A program made the translations under genes and the position numbers. From assembly GCA_017405675.1 (NCBI GenBank), contig JAFRAB010000031.1:1-22822 (forward strand): 22,822 nt of DNA, read 5' to 3'. Shown piece after piece: positions 22,685 to 22,822 of the stretch; positions within the stretch are counted from its first letter, which is position 1; the number at the start of each line of letters is the position of its first letter. The notes under the pieces are model-generated. The model ran no database searches. It was not told where the DNA came from and saw only the letters and a list, made by a program, of their open reading frames with translations. The stretch is from Erysipelotrichaceae bacterium. Its GTDB lineage: Bacteria > Bacillota_I > Bacilli_A > Erysipelotrichales > Erysipelotrichaceae.

Positions 22685-22822
22685 TCTTCTAAGACGGTTG
22701 AGCACAAAGTGCGAAATCAAAACCCACCTGCTAGGCAGGTGGAGGGACGATGCTTTTTGTAAAGAAAAGCATCCAAGCAATATAATAGGAATGTCGAAGT
22801 CACTATTAGAAAGCGAGGATGC
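22685..22822 (-). mobile_element. Possible IS200/IS605-like end, opposite orientation
   Basis: This stretch has no convincing gene. It holds two strong hairpins, CCACCTGC/GCAGGTGG (22724-22731 with 22735-22742) and GATGCTTTT/AAAAGCATC (22749-22757 with 22765-22773), and the sequence GTCGAAGTCACT (22793-22804), which is the exact reverse complement of the 12-base box at 38-49. The order box, hairpin, terminal hairpin read on the minus strand matches the IS-like end at the start of the window. The element's body would lie beyond the window. A left end of a forward-oriented element is the alternative. Confidence 0.4.

Noticed and set aside
22169..22780. 203-aa minus-strand frame
   Set aside because: It runs antisense to most of the MFS C-terminal half, through the terminator hairpin and into the IS-like end. 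The product is low in meaningful pattern and has no ribosome site.

Overview
The window looks like a chromosomal stretch from a low-GC Gram-positive anaerobe (Bacillota; an Erysipelotrichia/Clostridia-type gut or oral fermenter is my best guess). The reasons are strong AGGAGG-type ribosome binding sites, a CIRCE operator, PPi-dependent phosphofructokinase, ATP-type PEP carboxykinase, a biotin-dependent sodium-pump oxaloacetate decarboxylase, butyrate kinase, and short rho-independent terminators after most operons. The taxon is inferred from gene content, not from a marker gene.

Layout. 1-135: probable right end of an IS200/IS605-like (tnpB-type) element. 122-1576 (-): M81/MlrC-family hydrolase whose stop codon lies in that IS end. 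1577-1838: divergent regulatory region with a CIRCE operator on a good promoter and a long hsp20 leader. 1839-2288: Hsp20. 2398-7013: tightly packed operon of diaminopropionate ammonia-lyase, two tandem NagA-like amidohydrolases, an FAH-family enzyme and an unknown 140-aa protein. 7043-7858 (-): MerR regulator with its own MerR-type promoter. 8016-9047: membrane YdcF-like protein. 9071-9481 (-): PPC/DUF296 protein. 9558-10637: butyrate kinase. 10699-12350: Lrp/AsnC regulator plus class I aminotransferase, with an operator-like dyad on the promoter. 12453-14111: PPi-phosphofructokinase. 14363-20000: pckA, oadA, oadG, biotin carrier, birA, oadB and a 47-aa membrane peptide. 20069-22664: Nudix-kinase fusion and MFS transporter. 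22682-22822: hairpins resembling an oppositely oriented IS end.

How the genes fit together. The 12.4-20.0 kb block reads as an energy-conserving lower-glycolysis module. PPi-PFK spares ATP. PEP carboxykinase, run in the carboxylating direction, would make ATP and oxaloacetate from PEP, ADP and CO2. The Na+-pumping oxaloacetate decarboxylase would then return CO2 and pyruvate while exporting sodium. The net route is PEP to pyruvate with both ATP and a sodium gradient. The operon carries its own biotin carrier and biotin ligase. The 2.4-7.0 kb operon is the least understood part: the lyase would yield pyruvate and ammonia, while the two amidohydrolases have an altered metal site and their substrate is unknown.

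I found no tRNA, rRNA, CRISPR array, phage gene or complete transposase. No gene-free stretch exceeds 300 bases; the largest are 1577-1838 and 14112-14362, both described below.
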